Shown: positions 54,167-64,000 of the stretch, piece by piece | How positions within the stretch are numbered: the first letter of the stretch is position 1 | How the letters are laid out: every line of letters begins with the position of its first letter | Origin: Monocercomonoides exilis | Lineage: Eukaryota; Preaxostyla; Oxymonadida; Polymastigidae | Direction of reading: 5' to 3' | Assembly: GCA_001643675.2 (NCBI GenBank) | Contig: LSRY02000064.1 | Span: forward strand, 248,001 to 312,000 | Length of the DNA: 64,000 nucleotides | Notes under the pieces: generated by a model | Told to the model about the DNA's origin: nothing | Database searches by the model: none | The model's input: only the letters and a program-made list of their open reading frames with translations | Made by a program: the position numbers and the translations under genes

Positions 54167-56468
54167 ATGAACACTAAAGAAATAATTAAGTATTTCACTC
54201 AATTGTTTTTCTATTTGATCAAAAATGAAATAAAAAAAATGAATAATCAAAAAAGTCGATGGGACGACGATGAAGATGATAATATTGAAAGTTTTAACAA
54301 TAAGAAAATAATAGAAACAGATGCACACCCGATAAAACGAAAAAGAGAAGATGACTCAAAATCCTCAGTACGAGTTAATCCTGAAAAACCTCTTCCACCT
54401 TGTCGCTCTGTGAATTTGTTTGAAAAAATTGGTAAAATCAGTGAAGGAACTTTTGGAATTGTTTATAAAGCAATGAATAAAGAAACAAAGGAAATAGTGG
54501 CCTTGAAAAGATTGAAATTTGGAGAAGATCCAACAGGTTCAATTTTTCTTTGATAACTTAAAATTCAAGTAACATTCTTTTTTATAATTGTTATTTTTCA
54601 TATGGATTTTCTTTTTGTTGTGTTACTGTGATGATTAACTTTATTTATAAGGAATTTCAATCGTTTTATTAAGAGAAGTCAAATTTTTAATGCAGACAAA
54701 CCATCCACATATTCTACATGTATCTGAGGTTGTTAGAGGTTTGAATATTAGTACGTTTTACAGTGCTAAACGTGATGTTTGTTTTAGGAACTCATTTTGG
54801 AGATTTTTTCCTTGTGATGGAATATGTTGATTTTGATCTTTATGATTTTTTAAAGACTACATCAACAAAAATTCCCTTGATACTTGCAGAAATTAAATGT
54901 GTATTGAAGCAGCTGCTAGAAGGAATCGAATATCTCCATCGTCATCACATCATCCATCGAGATTTGAAAACTGGCAATCTTCTTTTGACAAAGCAAGGAT
55001 CATTAAAAATCGGAGATTTTGGATCAGCAAGAGAAGTTAAAAGAGTTGAAGAATCTAAGCAAACAAAAAGCATAAATGCTGGCAAGGATTCATCTCATTT
55101 GAGCACAGACAAGCGAAATTCTTTATCTTCATTCAGTTCCCACAAAGAAAGGATCGACAATAAATCATTTAGCTCGCAAACTTTTTCATCTCAATCATCA
55201 ATTCCATCAAATTTAGCTATTTCCTCATCGTCATCGTCATCCTCTTCCTCTTCGTCTCATTCAGCTACCCCATCCGTGACATCTCAGCCCACACCTCCCA
55301 GTGCATCCTCTCTTATTGCATCGTCTCGCGCAACAACACAGCAGCTGACACGTGGAGTGACCACTCCAACATACCGCGCACCAGAGGTGTTTCTGGGATC
55401 AAGCACATACACAGGCGCTGTAGACATGTGGGGAGTTGGATGCATTTTCGCAGAGCTTGTGGATGGAAATGTGCTCTTTATGGGCAGGTCAGAACATGAA
55501 GTGCTCAACAGGATATTTCAGGTGGTGGGTGTGCCAAATGAAAGGAACTGGCCTGGCTGGGAGTCGCTTCCAGATGCAAAGAAGATCAGTGTGAAAGGTT
55601 TGCGCTAAAAGTTACTGCTTATAAAAAGAGGATATTATGAAATTTGAAGAAAATTTGAGTTTAGTCTTTTTTTCATTAGATTATTTATGTTCTATTTATA
55701 TTTTGATTATTTTCAATATGTTTGTAATTAAACGATTATTTATCTTTATTTTCCCCTCATCTTTATGTTCATTCTTATCAAACATTAGCTACAAAATCCC
55801 GCTCCCAGCTTGAAACAGGAGAGCTACGCCTTCATTTTTCGCGTCTGACGCAGAACGGATTCAATCTGCTTGCGTCTCTTCTGTCGCTCGACCCGTCTCT
55901 ACGCCCGACTGCAGCAGAAGCGCTGCGCCACCCGTTTTTTGAGGAGGAGCCGCGGCCGCTGCCGACGCTGCAGATGATGAAAGGGAGGTTTGAGCAATTT
56001 GCGCAGAGGAACGAACGAAAAGTGGAGAAGATAGGAATGGCAGATGAAGAGGAAGGAGGGGGTGGAGGAGATGGTGAAGGCGATGAAAATGAAAGAGAAA
56101 GGATACTTGCGAGATATGAAGCGAAAGGATCTTCTAGTTGTGTGCCAATTGTGAGTGACCAGAGGAAGCGAATAATTCAGATGGAATTGAATGAGGATCG
56201 ATATGCAGCAGGGATGGACGAAGAAGATGAGTCTGATTCTGAGCTGCATCGTGCAAGAGAGAGCGAGGAATTATTGAAAGCTTATATGAATTCTGTTGTG
56301 GGAGACAGGCCATCAAAGGCAGAGAAAGATCAAGCTAAACGTGAGTCATTCATTGATAGCTTGGGAAAAACACAAAAGGAAGACAACATTAAAAGCAGGT
56401 TTCAAGAAGCAAAAGCGTCTTCGGCTGCTGTTCATTCAACAATTCCACATTCAAAATGGGATGAATGA
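54167..56468 (+). CDS. CDK10/CDK11-type cyclin-dependent kinase with long activation-loop insertion
   Basis: Four exons, 54167-54536, 54652-54738, 54788-55597, 55789-56468, 648 residues (a second in-frame Met lies at 54239). Kinase landmarks: IGKISEGTFGIVYKA (P-loop, from about 88), VALKRL lysine, the cyclin-facing helix FGEDPTGISIVLLREVKF (replacing PSTAIRE), HRDLKTGNLLL (about 208), DFGSAREV (about 228), then GVTTPTYRAPE (about 341-351), VDMWGVGCIFAEL and the C-lobe RPTAAEALRHPFF. Between DFG and APE there are about 120 residues instead of about 25; the extra part is Ser/Thr-rich with a 12-Ser run. The tail after the kinase is acidic. CDK10/11 kinases act in transcription, splicing and cell division. 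The exact subgroup cannot be decided by eye. Confidence 0.9.
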
Positions 56469-57036
56469 ATATGTTTGCAGTTTCTTAGAGTTAAAACAGC
56501 TAAATATTGTATCAATCCTAAAGATAAAATAATGCTGAAGTTCGAAAAAATTGTTTAGAAATTCCAAAAGTGCGCATCTTAACTCCAATGTGATGGACAG
56601 ATTCTTTGTTGTTTGTTGCGAAAAAAACAAAATAATACAAAAACTGCTTATAATGAAACTTTTTAACTGACTTTTTAACTGTGCCATTTGTTTGGTTTAA
56701 CTCATTTTTGAATGCATTTGTATAATCACAAATTTGCAATTCAAACTTCTTTCGTCAATTGTTCGCAATCTATCATTTCATGAAATGACTTTTTATTAAA
56801 GCCTGAAATTCGTAAAAATTTGAGTTGAAGTTAGATTTAAACTTTTAATTTGTTCTTTTTCTGTTTTTTGAATAAAGCAAAGTTACAGATGAGACGAAAG
56901 CTTTCTGTTATTCACATTCAAATTTGAGTTTTTGTTTCTTTATTTATTTTAGATTTTGTGAAAAATTCGTTCAAAAAATTAAATAAATAATAATAATTAT
57001 GGATAAAACAAAAATTTATGTGCTAAATATTAAGTA
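56469..57036. other. Intergenic
   Basis: AT-rich spacer between two plus-strand genes, with the kinase 3' end and the next promoter. No other feature seen. Confidence 0.6.
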
Positions 57037-57944
57037 ATGAGCATACCTCGCGGAACAGCATTAAAATTATATCAATCTACAATAGATGGAGATTATCTTA
57101 CAGTTGCACATTTAATTAAATTTTTGTCTAGAATTCCAAGAAACAGATCCGAATTTCTTTTTTTATCTACAATACGATTGCTTGGAAGGAACTTTCCACA
57201 ACGACTTAATAATCTTTTAAGATTCATACAGACTATTCTTGCTGATGAAGAGAGAGCACGAGTTCGAGGTGCACTTGCTTTGCTTCACATTAGATGTCTC
57301 GTTGAATCTGGCGATATTCGTCAAGCATCACCTCTTATGGTTCAATATTTTTCAAAAACATTGCTGCATTTATCTGCTACAGCAACATTTTTTGATAGCA
57401 TATTGTCACTTATGGAAAGGGAAGGTTTTCAAATTTGAATATTTTTATTTATTACAAATATTTTTTCTATAAAGCAAATTATACATCTTTTAGCGATGTG
57501 ACAACAAAACTTAATCGAACTCTAGATTGCTGCAGAGAACAGACAAAACAACTTTCAATCTTAGCACTTCATGGATTGTACTTAAGCTATGACACATACT
57601 CTCAATTATCTCAATTCAATAAAAGCATGGTTACATATTTGCATCATCAATATAATCTATTAATTGGACGCAATCCTCATAATGCGATTGGGTATCAAAT
57701 GATCGTGCCTTTTACAAAGCTTGTTTCAGGAAAAAAACAATTTGTAAATGAAGAAAAGTCTTATCCCTTATATGTCACATTATATGATCTGTTGCACATA
57801 TCAACAGAAAACAATGCCCAACGAATTGTAGAAGAAATGATAGAAATATCAAGAGCAGCGGTGCAAGCACGAGCTGCTGAAAGTGGTTCACAGCGAATGA
57901 ATATCGCTCCAATGATGAGCGCAGACGATGGAGAAGGCGAGAAA

Positions 57945-57979
<35 letters not shown>

Positions 57980-59800
57980 AGAAGAAAGCGACAGCGAAAA
58001 CTTTAACGATCAATCGTCCGAAGATTCTGAGAGCAGAAATCCCGAAAAAGACAAAGAACGAGAGACACAACATGGCACATCAGAAAATAGCAATCAATCG
58101 CGAAAGTCCAAAAGAAGAACACAAACTGAAGTGAGCAACCGAAAAAACAACGAAAAGAATACTGCCGAATCGTTACGAACAACACGCAGAGGGAGCAAAG
58201 GCGCAACTTCAAAGCGCAAGAAGCAGAATCTGCCATTGCTGTATAACTGGCTGAAGGAGAGCAGAGCTGAGCTGAAGCCGGAAGAAATGGCAGCTCTTTG
58301 TGGAAGATGGATTGTTGCCGATCCATTTGCGGAGTATCCGTTGCTTATGCTTCATCAGTGTGTGAATTATTTATTATAACATGCAATTAATTGTGGGTTT
58401 TTTTATTAATAATCTATCTTCAATTTATTTTTGCAATTATTAATCTTTCGTTTCAAATACCCGATTTCTATTTTTCATCTTTTGCAATAATTTTCAGTTT
58501 GTGGCACATGAACGAAGGCGGAGTAACAGTTCTTGACATTCTCAATGCGCTTCTGCTTCGTTTTTCTCAGCCAGAAACCGTTTTGGCTTCATCTGCTGCT
58601 TCATTCACAACAGAACTCCGAACATCAGAACCCCCCTCGCTGCTCAATCTGACGCGAAGCATCAGGGTCGGAAGAGTTAGAAACAGCAGCAGTTCTGAAG
58701 CATCTGCTAAAGGAGAATTTGAAGACATTAGTTCCGATGATGATGAAGAAGGTTCCGGAGAAACTTTGGAAGATCCTGCATTTTCTCCGTGGGTGATTTG
58801 TGCAGAAGCATTCATAAGGTTTTTCCTTCTGCTTTCACAAAGAGCACCAAATTCAGAGTCTGCCATGGGTGCTGAAGAGGAAACAACACAAAGTGCTGCA
58901 TCTTCCTCTTCTGCTTCCTCTTCCTCTTCCTCTTCCTCTTCTCAAAATGATTCTCTCCCAGAAATAATTGACTTAGAAAACACAGTTCCTTCCCCGCCAA
59001 CTGCCATGAGAACTCGCCAGTCGCAACTGCAGCCACCCGTCTCAGCTGAGCCTGAGTCTTTGTTCCCTCGTCTGCCCGAGCGGCACGTGGATGAGCTGAT
59101 CACACGAGAGACGATGGGCGAGTGGCTGCAGATGCTCCCGTTTCAGACATCGCACTGGGGAGTGTCGTTTTTCCGCATGTCGTATCCTTCGTTCGAGAAG
59201 TGGCTGCAGAACGAGGCAGAAACGGTGGGGCTGTTCGAGGCGTGCGGGAAAGCGGTTGTGTGTTCATTGCTGTATCCTGAGGAAGAGGTGGATGGAGCGA
59301 ATAGCAGGGAAGGGGCTGAAGCAGGAATTGAGGGAGGAAGGGAAGGAAAACAAAAGAAGGAAAAGAAGGAAAAGGAGAAAAAGAGAGAAAGCCAAAGGAA
59401 AGGACACAAAACTAACTCTGACAAAGAAGCACAAGAAGATCTCAATGAAGAAAGTTCTTCAAAGAACAGTAAAGAAACACGTAATGAATTCAGAAACGAA
59501 GAAGGCAGTAAGTCTTCATTGGGCGCATCTTATCTGCCAGCGACGTATCCTGGAGCGATGCGCAAGGCTCTAAATGAAGGATGGTGGGGGATGCTATTAG
59601 CAGAGGAAATGATTGGTAGCAGTTCTGAAATTATGAAAGCAGAAACGAGAGTGAAAAAGATGAAAAACGAGCAAATGAATGAGAAGGAAAAGAAAAAAAT
59701 GAGAAAGTTGAAACGCGCATTGAACGATACAAAACAGCAGATTTTTGCTGCTGCCCAAAAGGAAGTTGAGAAAGTCTACAAACTCTTTTCTCTAACCTGA
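57037..59800 (+). CDS. Unrecognised 857-residue helical protein
   Basis: Three exons, 57037-57424, 57475-58357, 58498-59800 (introns 50 and 140 bp, donors GTTTTC and GTGTGT). The first 280 residues look like a chain of amphipathic helices (HEAT/ARM-like). An acidic run (poly-Glu) and basic linker follow, then another helical block (ELKPEEMAALCGRWIVADPF and LWHMNEGGVTVLDILNALLL), a second acidic/Ser linker, a helical segment (FEKWLQNEAETVGLFEACGK), a Lys/Glu-rich low-complexity part and a final coiled coil. I cannot assign it. A short local resemblance to the N-terminal region of FANCI (LVESGDI with flanking helices) is noted as a lead only. The acidic/basic linkers suggest a nuclear protein, which is inference. 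Confidence 0.7.
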
Positions 59801-60387
59801 ATATATTTTGTGTTTGCTTTGATATTTCAAATTACATGAATGCGTTTATCAGCATAATGGTTGGTGCAAGTTCAGAGCAATGGCAAGCGAATTGACGAGT
59901 GTTCGAATGAGATCAATTCGTTTACTATGGATTGCATCTGGACAGCCATCAGTGCTTTGCAAGAAAGCTCGATTTCTTGTGAATTTTTATGACTTCTGTT
60001 TGATTTTATATCTGAATGCTTTCACATTCAACAATATTTTTCTTAATCGAATTTGAGAAAAACATGTTCACATAAAACATTCTTTTGAGAATGTTTTGAT
60101 AAAATAATTGAGAAATGAATAAATAATAACGTTTTTTTTATTATTGGTACAAATTCAAATAACAAAAAGGCAAATCAACTTTTTTTTCAAACAAAATTGA
60201 AGTGAAACTAACAATTACAGTTTGCTTAGAATAAATAACACTGAAAAAATGTCTTAAAATGCAAAATGAAAGACAAAAGTGATCATTTATCTGCGAATTT
60301 GTGTACAATCATTGCTCCGATCTTCCATTTTTCAAATATCACAATATAAACATCTGACACATCCACTTTTCATTCTCTTCGCTCCTC
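59801..60387. other. Intergenic between convergent genes
   Basis: AT-rich 3' flanks of the helical protein gene and RPC5. No gene or repeat seen. Confidence 0.6.
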
Positions 60388-63026
60388 TCATTTGAATCTC
60401 TCCTCCTTCCTGACCTGCTCGAGAAAGTTTCCGCACTGCTTGTTCACGATGTCCAGCGCCTGCCTCAGCATCTGCTGCACGCGGCTGTTCTCCTTCTCCA
60501 CCACCCGCGGGAACTTCTCTTCCATTTCGCTGTCTCTTCCGAAGATGAATGCTGCATACACATCTGATGGTGATGATCCCTTTGTGGTCATCGTGTTCTC
60601 TGACAGAAGCAAGCGCCGCTGCGCAATCGGAAGAAGAGAAAGCGCTTCGATCGATGCAATCGGAACCAAGGCTGGCCCTGTGATGTTTAAAAGGAATTTG
60701 TAAATGTGAAGGAAAGAAATTGAATGTGAATAAAATAAAAAATGAATGTGTTGCCAAAAAATAAAAGAAAAAAGAAAGAAAGAAAGATCCATTTATTTTT
60801 TTAAAAAAGCACTACGATAAACAAGCAAATAAACAACAGCAATCACATCATTAAGTTTAATAGCATTCAACAATGTTATCATCAGCATTCATACTTCCAT
60901 TGACCTGGTTGGCCAGCGATCCGAGAAGAATCTCTCTGACTCTCTGCGACAGCCCTCTCCACCGTGGTGACGGCTGCTCCACCCACCAGCCGTGGATAAG
61001 GACAGCCACACGGCTCAGCTCAGCCACCACATCTGCTTCATCAACTGTCACATATGAAATCCGCTGCTGTGCTGACGAAGACGGAGAAGGCGGAGGGACA
61101 GAGGCAGATGTAGGTGAAGGTGTGAGGGAGAATGGCGCTGGAGAAGAACTGGGAGGCGGAGAAGTCGATGGAAAGATTGTCGATGCAGAAGCCAACGGAG
61201 ACGGAGAAGGAGCTGGAGAAGGGTAAGGCAGCGACTGCACATTCTTCCCTGGAATCTCTCCATCCATTGTTCGAGTGTCGATTCTTCTGCTTGTTCGCTT
61301 CCCGCAGTACGTCATCAGTGCGTCCTCCACCTCGCTCAGCCGCACCATCTGCCCTCTCCGCACAAGCACTGTGACGCACTCGCGCAGCGACAGCTGCTGC
61401 AAGTCGGTGTGGCTCAGCTCGTCGTAGAAATAGAAGCCTCTTCCGGACTTTTCGATGTTGAACAGCAGCTTCGAGATGAACTGCGGCGTCTGCTGCTGCT
61501 GCGAAGTGATCGACTCGGGTGTGGTGAAACGCCGGAGAGAGGAAAGAGACACACGCAAAGGAGGATCGGGGAATGCCTGGTGGAAGTACTGCCGAGGGCC
61601 GACGGATGTGTGACGGAACAGAGGAGAAGACTGCGAGGGAGCGGAAGAAGACGAGGCTGAAATGGATAAAGATGTTGGAGTTGATGATGACATTGCAGAA
61701 GAAGAAGATGATGATGATGAAGCAGAAGAAGCAGAAGCAGATGAAAGAGAAGCAGATGAGGCGTCTTGAGAGCCAAACAAAGAAAAAGGAGCAGCATCTG
61801 CCGAGCCTGGCTGGCGCTTCTGCGAATACTGAGTGAGAGAAAAGCTGACTGGCGCGACGCTATCTGCAGAAGACGGAGGAGCTGTCGTGCCAGAAAAGGA
61901 AGACGCAGCGCCAAGACTGGGAAATGGGTTTAAGTCGCCTTTGTCGTCTGCTGCTGGCAGACCTGCTCTGATTGGCAGGCGATCTTCGCCTCCAACTGTC
62001 AGAATTCTCCTTTGTGTCTCCACATCCTTGTTGTCGACGAACCCCAAAGTAGAACTGTTCAAAATGCTGCTGTCTTCAAAGTCATATTCCTCCCACTTTT
62101 CTGCTTCTTCGCTTGCTTTTATCTGGCCATACAACACCCGCCGTCCGTAAGCAGAACGTTCCTGGGGCAGCACACCGCTAGATATAATTCTGCTTTTCGG
62201 CTTTGGATTGTTCCCAATCGAGCGTGTGCTTGTTGTTGCACCTCCACTAGAAGCAGATCCTGCTGGCTTTGGAGTAAGTGGAGGCGGAGATACAAATTCC
62301 TGCCCCTCTCCAATGATATTCTTTCCATCCTCTTCATCAAAATGTTTAAAAGAAGGGAAGAACTGCAAAAACGTTGGGATTTGCGTGATGTACAACTATT
62401 TGAAAAATTAACCATTAAAAGAAGTAAATTTATTGCAAATACAACAATGTTATTCAAAATTCATTCAAAAATTTCTCATCTTCACTTTCACAAAAAAAAT
62501 GAGCGGTCCTCAAAAAGGGGGGATAATAAAATAAATATCAATAATTTACATATCATTCAAACATATTCTTGTTCATGCGAGAAGTATTCAAATTTTTTGT
62601 GATATCACAAACCTTTCCTCCAGATAAGTATCCAACCATCTGATTTGCATGTTGCGTCACAACTTGAGAAGCCAAAGTCAGAGTTTTCTTTCCTCGTGCT
62701 TCACTTGCATCTACGGATTCTATTGAAATTCAATAACATTGAAGCTTCATTTCAAAAAAAGAAAAAAAATTCAAAATTTTCATACGACTGTCATAACATC
62801 CAAGCTGTGAATTGTGATAAAATTCCATCTCCATAAGTTGTTGGTGACGTTTAATTCGACATTCTTTTAATCTTTCAAATTCATATGGAATGTGTGCTGG
62901 TCGCAAAGGATACAAAAACATGCATAAATCTTCAAAATTCTCATTTAAAACAATGTCATATTCAGCAACAATTTCATCTTCATCATCTATAGTCTCCTCT
63001 ATTTTAATTTCTGGGTCAATATCCAT
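60388..63026 (-). CDS. POLR3E: RNA polymerase III subunit RPC5 (Rpc37/POLR3E)
   Basis: Four exons, 63026-62786, 62719-62613, 62395-60895, 60677-60388 (introns 66, 217 and 217 bp; donors GTATGA, GTTTGT, GTATGA), 712 residues. The N-terminus matches RPC5: DEIVAEYDIVLNENFED, LYPLRPAHIPYEFERLK, then across introns MVGYLSGGK-LYITQIPTFLQ and FFPSFKHFD (RPC5: L.LTPLHGILQLRPSFSYLD), followed by a segment corresponding to the W..Y.F repeat region. Further on, VRRGQMVRLSEVEDALMTY and LIHGWWVE fit the part shared by animal RPC5 and yeast Rpc37. Ser-rich and Pro-rich insertions separate these blocks. RPC5 dimerises with RPC4 (Rpc53) and acts in initiation and termination of tRNA and 5S rRNA transcription. 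The last exon has no family match I can name; its attachment rests on phase and a good GTATGA donor. Confidence 0.85.
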
Positions 63027-63737
63027 TTTCGGTGTGCTGAAAGTGGTTTAAAACTTAATTCTATTTTTCACACCGATTTTTTCAACTGATGGTATTGATC
63101 AAAAAATAAATATTTATGAAATTCTTAAGAGTCCGAAGCAGAAAATGAAATATGCGAATGAATTCTACAATTTTCCTATAATTCATCATTTTTTAACATT
63201 TTTTCAACACTTGATTTATTGTTATTTTGAAAAGATGAATTGCAATTTCACATTTAGTCAAAATCGAATTCAATTCATATATTTCACGTGTTCAAAATTA
63301 GAGTCAATTTTGCCAATATTTCTTTAAAGATCAACACTGAAATCAGGTTGTTTTTATGTAAAAATAAACAAAAAAGACCAAATCATATTACAAAAATATT
63401 TTCTTTAAAAATGGAAAAAATTCAAGAAATGACAATAGCAAAAAAAGAATCGCAAAAGAAAGTATTTTGAGTTTGATAAACTTCACAAAAAAAGCAACCA
63501 AAGTGATTTCCAAAATCAGATCCCAGAATGCAAAGCGATATCAAGATAATTGTTCTAATCAAATTATTCCAACTGATAATCTTTGAATGCGTATGTTGAA
63601 TTTATATGGTTGTTCAGTAATTATCGTTATTTGATTGGATATATTAATGTTATAAAATTCTCCTTTATTTCAAAAAACCATTTCACTGTTTGGCGTTAAT
63701 CGCAAATGCAAATCAATTCATCCATTTTCTCTTGCTT
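63027..63737. other. Intergenic
   Basis: AT-rich spacer of about 710 bp between two minus-strand genes; it should hold the RPC5 promoter. No gene seen. Confidence 0.6.
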
Positions 63738-64000
63738 TCATTCGATCAACAGAGCTATTGCTGTTTCCAGGTCTCTCTCTGCAACAAGATATGTCTGTAT
63801 CGCTCTTTCCCTGTCAATTCCTGTGCATTCTATTATTGCTCGAACATCGTTTTCTCCGTCTTCTCCCAAGTCAATCGCTTCTCCTCCTTCTTCCTCTGCT
63901 TCTCTTGTCCTCTCAGCTTCTTCTTCCCCCTCCACTCTAATGCGTTCGTCGTTTTCTTCTTGTTCTTTCTTTTCTTTCTCCTCTTTCTCCTCTTTTTTTC
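63738..64000 (-). CDS. 3' end of a gene with a C-terminal UBA-type domain, 5' partial
   Basis: The frame is open to the window edge and ends with TGA at 63738. About 87 residues are visible: a Glu/Lys/Arg-rich helix, then a C-terminal three-helix pattern (NDVRAIIECTGIDRERAIQT, then AERDLETAIALLIE) that resembles the UBA fold at the end of NAC-alpha and HYPK-like proteins. In those proteins this domain follows an acidic stretch. Without the upstream part the family cannot be fixed; other UBA proteins remain possible. Confidence 0.6.
   Translation of the reverse strand, partial: KKEEKEEKEKKEQEENDERIRVEGEEEAERTREAEEEGGEAIDLGEDGENDVRAIIECTGIDRERAIQTYLVAERDLETAIALLIE

Noticed and set aside
55054-55354. 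Retained intron in the CDK activation loop
   Set aside because: The stretch is a multiple of three, has no stop, and is Ser-codon-rich rather than AT-rich like the real introns. It is kept as coding, with RNA evidence still needed.
60857-62395. Nup98-like nucleoporin
   Set aside because: The Ser/Pro-rich exon has no FG repeats or autoproteolytic domain. Its first residues join upstream exons that match RPC5.
1-64000. Reassigned stop codons (TAA/TAG as Gln, as in Streblomastix)
   Set aside because: Conserved genes end at TAA or TGA exactly where the families end, and I saw no in-frame TAA or TAG inside conserved blocks.
1-64000. tRNA genes, CRISPR arrays, autonomous transposons
   Set aside because: A search by eye for a tRNA B-box (GGTTCGA) found only a hit inside the DTD exon. 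There are no regularly spaced direct repeats, and no transposase or reverse transcriptase motif in any frame.

Overview
This is a window of eukaryotic nuclear DNA. It is AT-rich between genes, with short spliceosomal introns (I place 52, most of them 45-75 bases, with GTATG or GTTTG donors and AAG/TAG/CAG acceptors) and typical eukaryotic housekeeping genes. TAA and TGA act as ordinary stops and conserved glutamines use CAA/CAG, so the code looks standard. A metamonad, most likely an oxymonad (Preaxostyla, in the Monocercomonoides/Blattamonas range), fits best. The reasons are a giant beta-helix receptor with a cytoplasmic pseudokinase, a large intron-bearing FtsX-like permease, an iron-dependent alcohol dehydrogenase, serine-rich insertions in conserved proteins, and a lineage-type hypothetical family at the left edge. 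The organism is an inference from gene content; no marker rRNA is present.

Layout. 1-2.5 kb: two convergent paralogues of an unrecognised helical family, the first cut by the window edge. 3.0-3.7 kb: a small secreted glycine-rich protein built of GYGLGG repeats. 3.9-10.4 kb: VPS11 in twelve exons, swollen to about 1,613 residues. 11.0-23.2 kb: a single-exon receptor-like protein of about 4,050 residues with eight ectodomain modules, one membrane helix and a degenerate kinase tail. 24.7-29.5 kb: a coiled-coil protein with UVR-like motifs. 30.4-33.9 kb: iron-containing alcohol dehydrogenase and ribosomal protein L4 (uL4). 34.6-38.4 kb: a UFD1-domain protein with a long Pro/Ser/Tyr tail, divergent from D-aminoacyl-tRNA deacylase. 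39.4-43.1 kb: a longin R-SNARE, TFIIS, and a Vma12-like V-ATPase assembly factor that starts 64 bp from TFIIS. 44.1-48.2 kb: the FtsX-like permease in seven exons. 48.2-50.4 kb: the only large non-coding stretch with structure, holding a 44-T tract, a near-perfect 567-bp palindrome and a diverged inverted pair of coding-like repeats. 50.4-56.5 kb: KRI1, adenosine kinase and a CDK10/11-type kinase with an inserted activation loop. 57.0-63.0 kb: an unrecognised 857-residue protein and RNA polymerase III subunit RPC5. 63.7-64.0 kb: the 3' end of a UBA-type protein.

The genes do not form a pathway cluster. Several serve endomembrane or lysosomal traffic (VPS11, the longin SNARE, the Vma12-like factor, and UFD1 in ER protein quality control), others serve transcription or ribosome production (TFIIS, RPC5, KRI1, RPL4). 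Closely spaced divergent pairs (TFIIS/Vma12-like, UFD1/DTD, KRI1/adenosine kinase) suggest shared promoters. All gene models were spliced by eye by matching phase, splice motifs and family alignment; none has been checked against transcripts.
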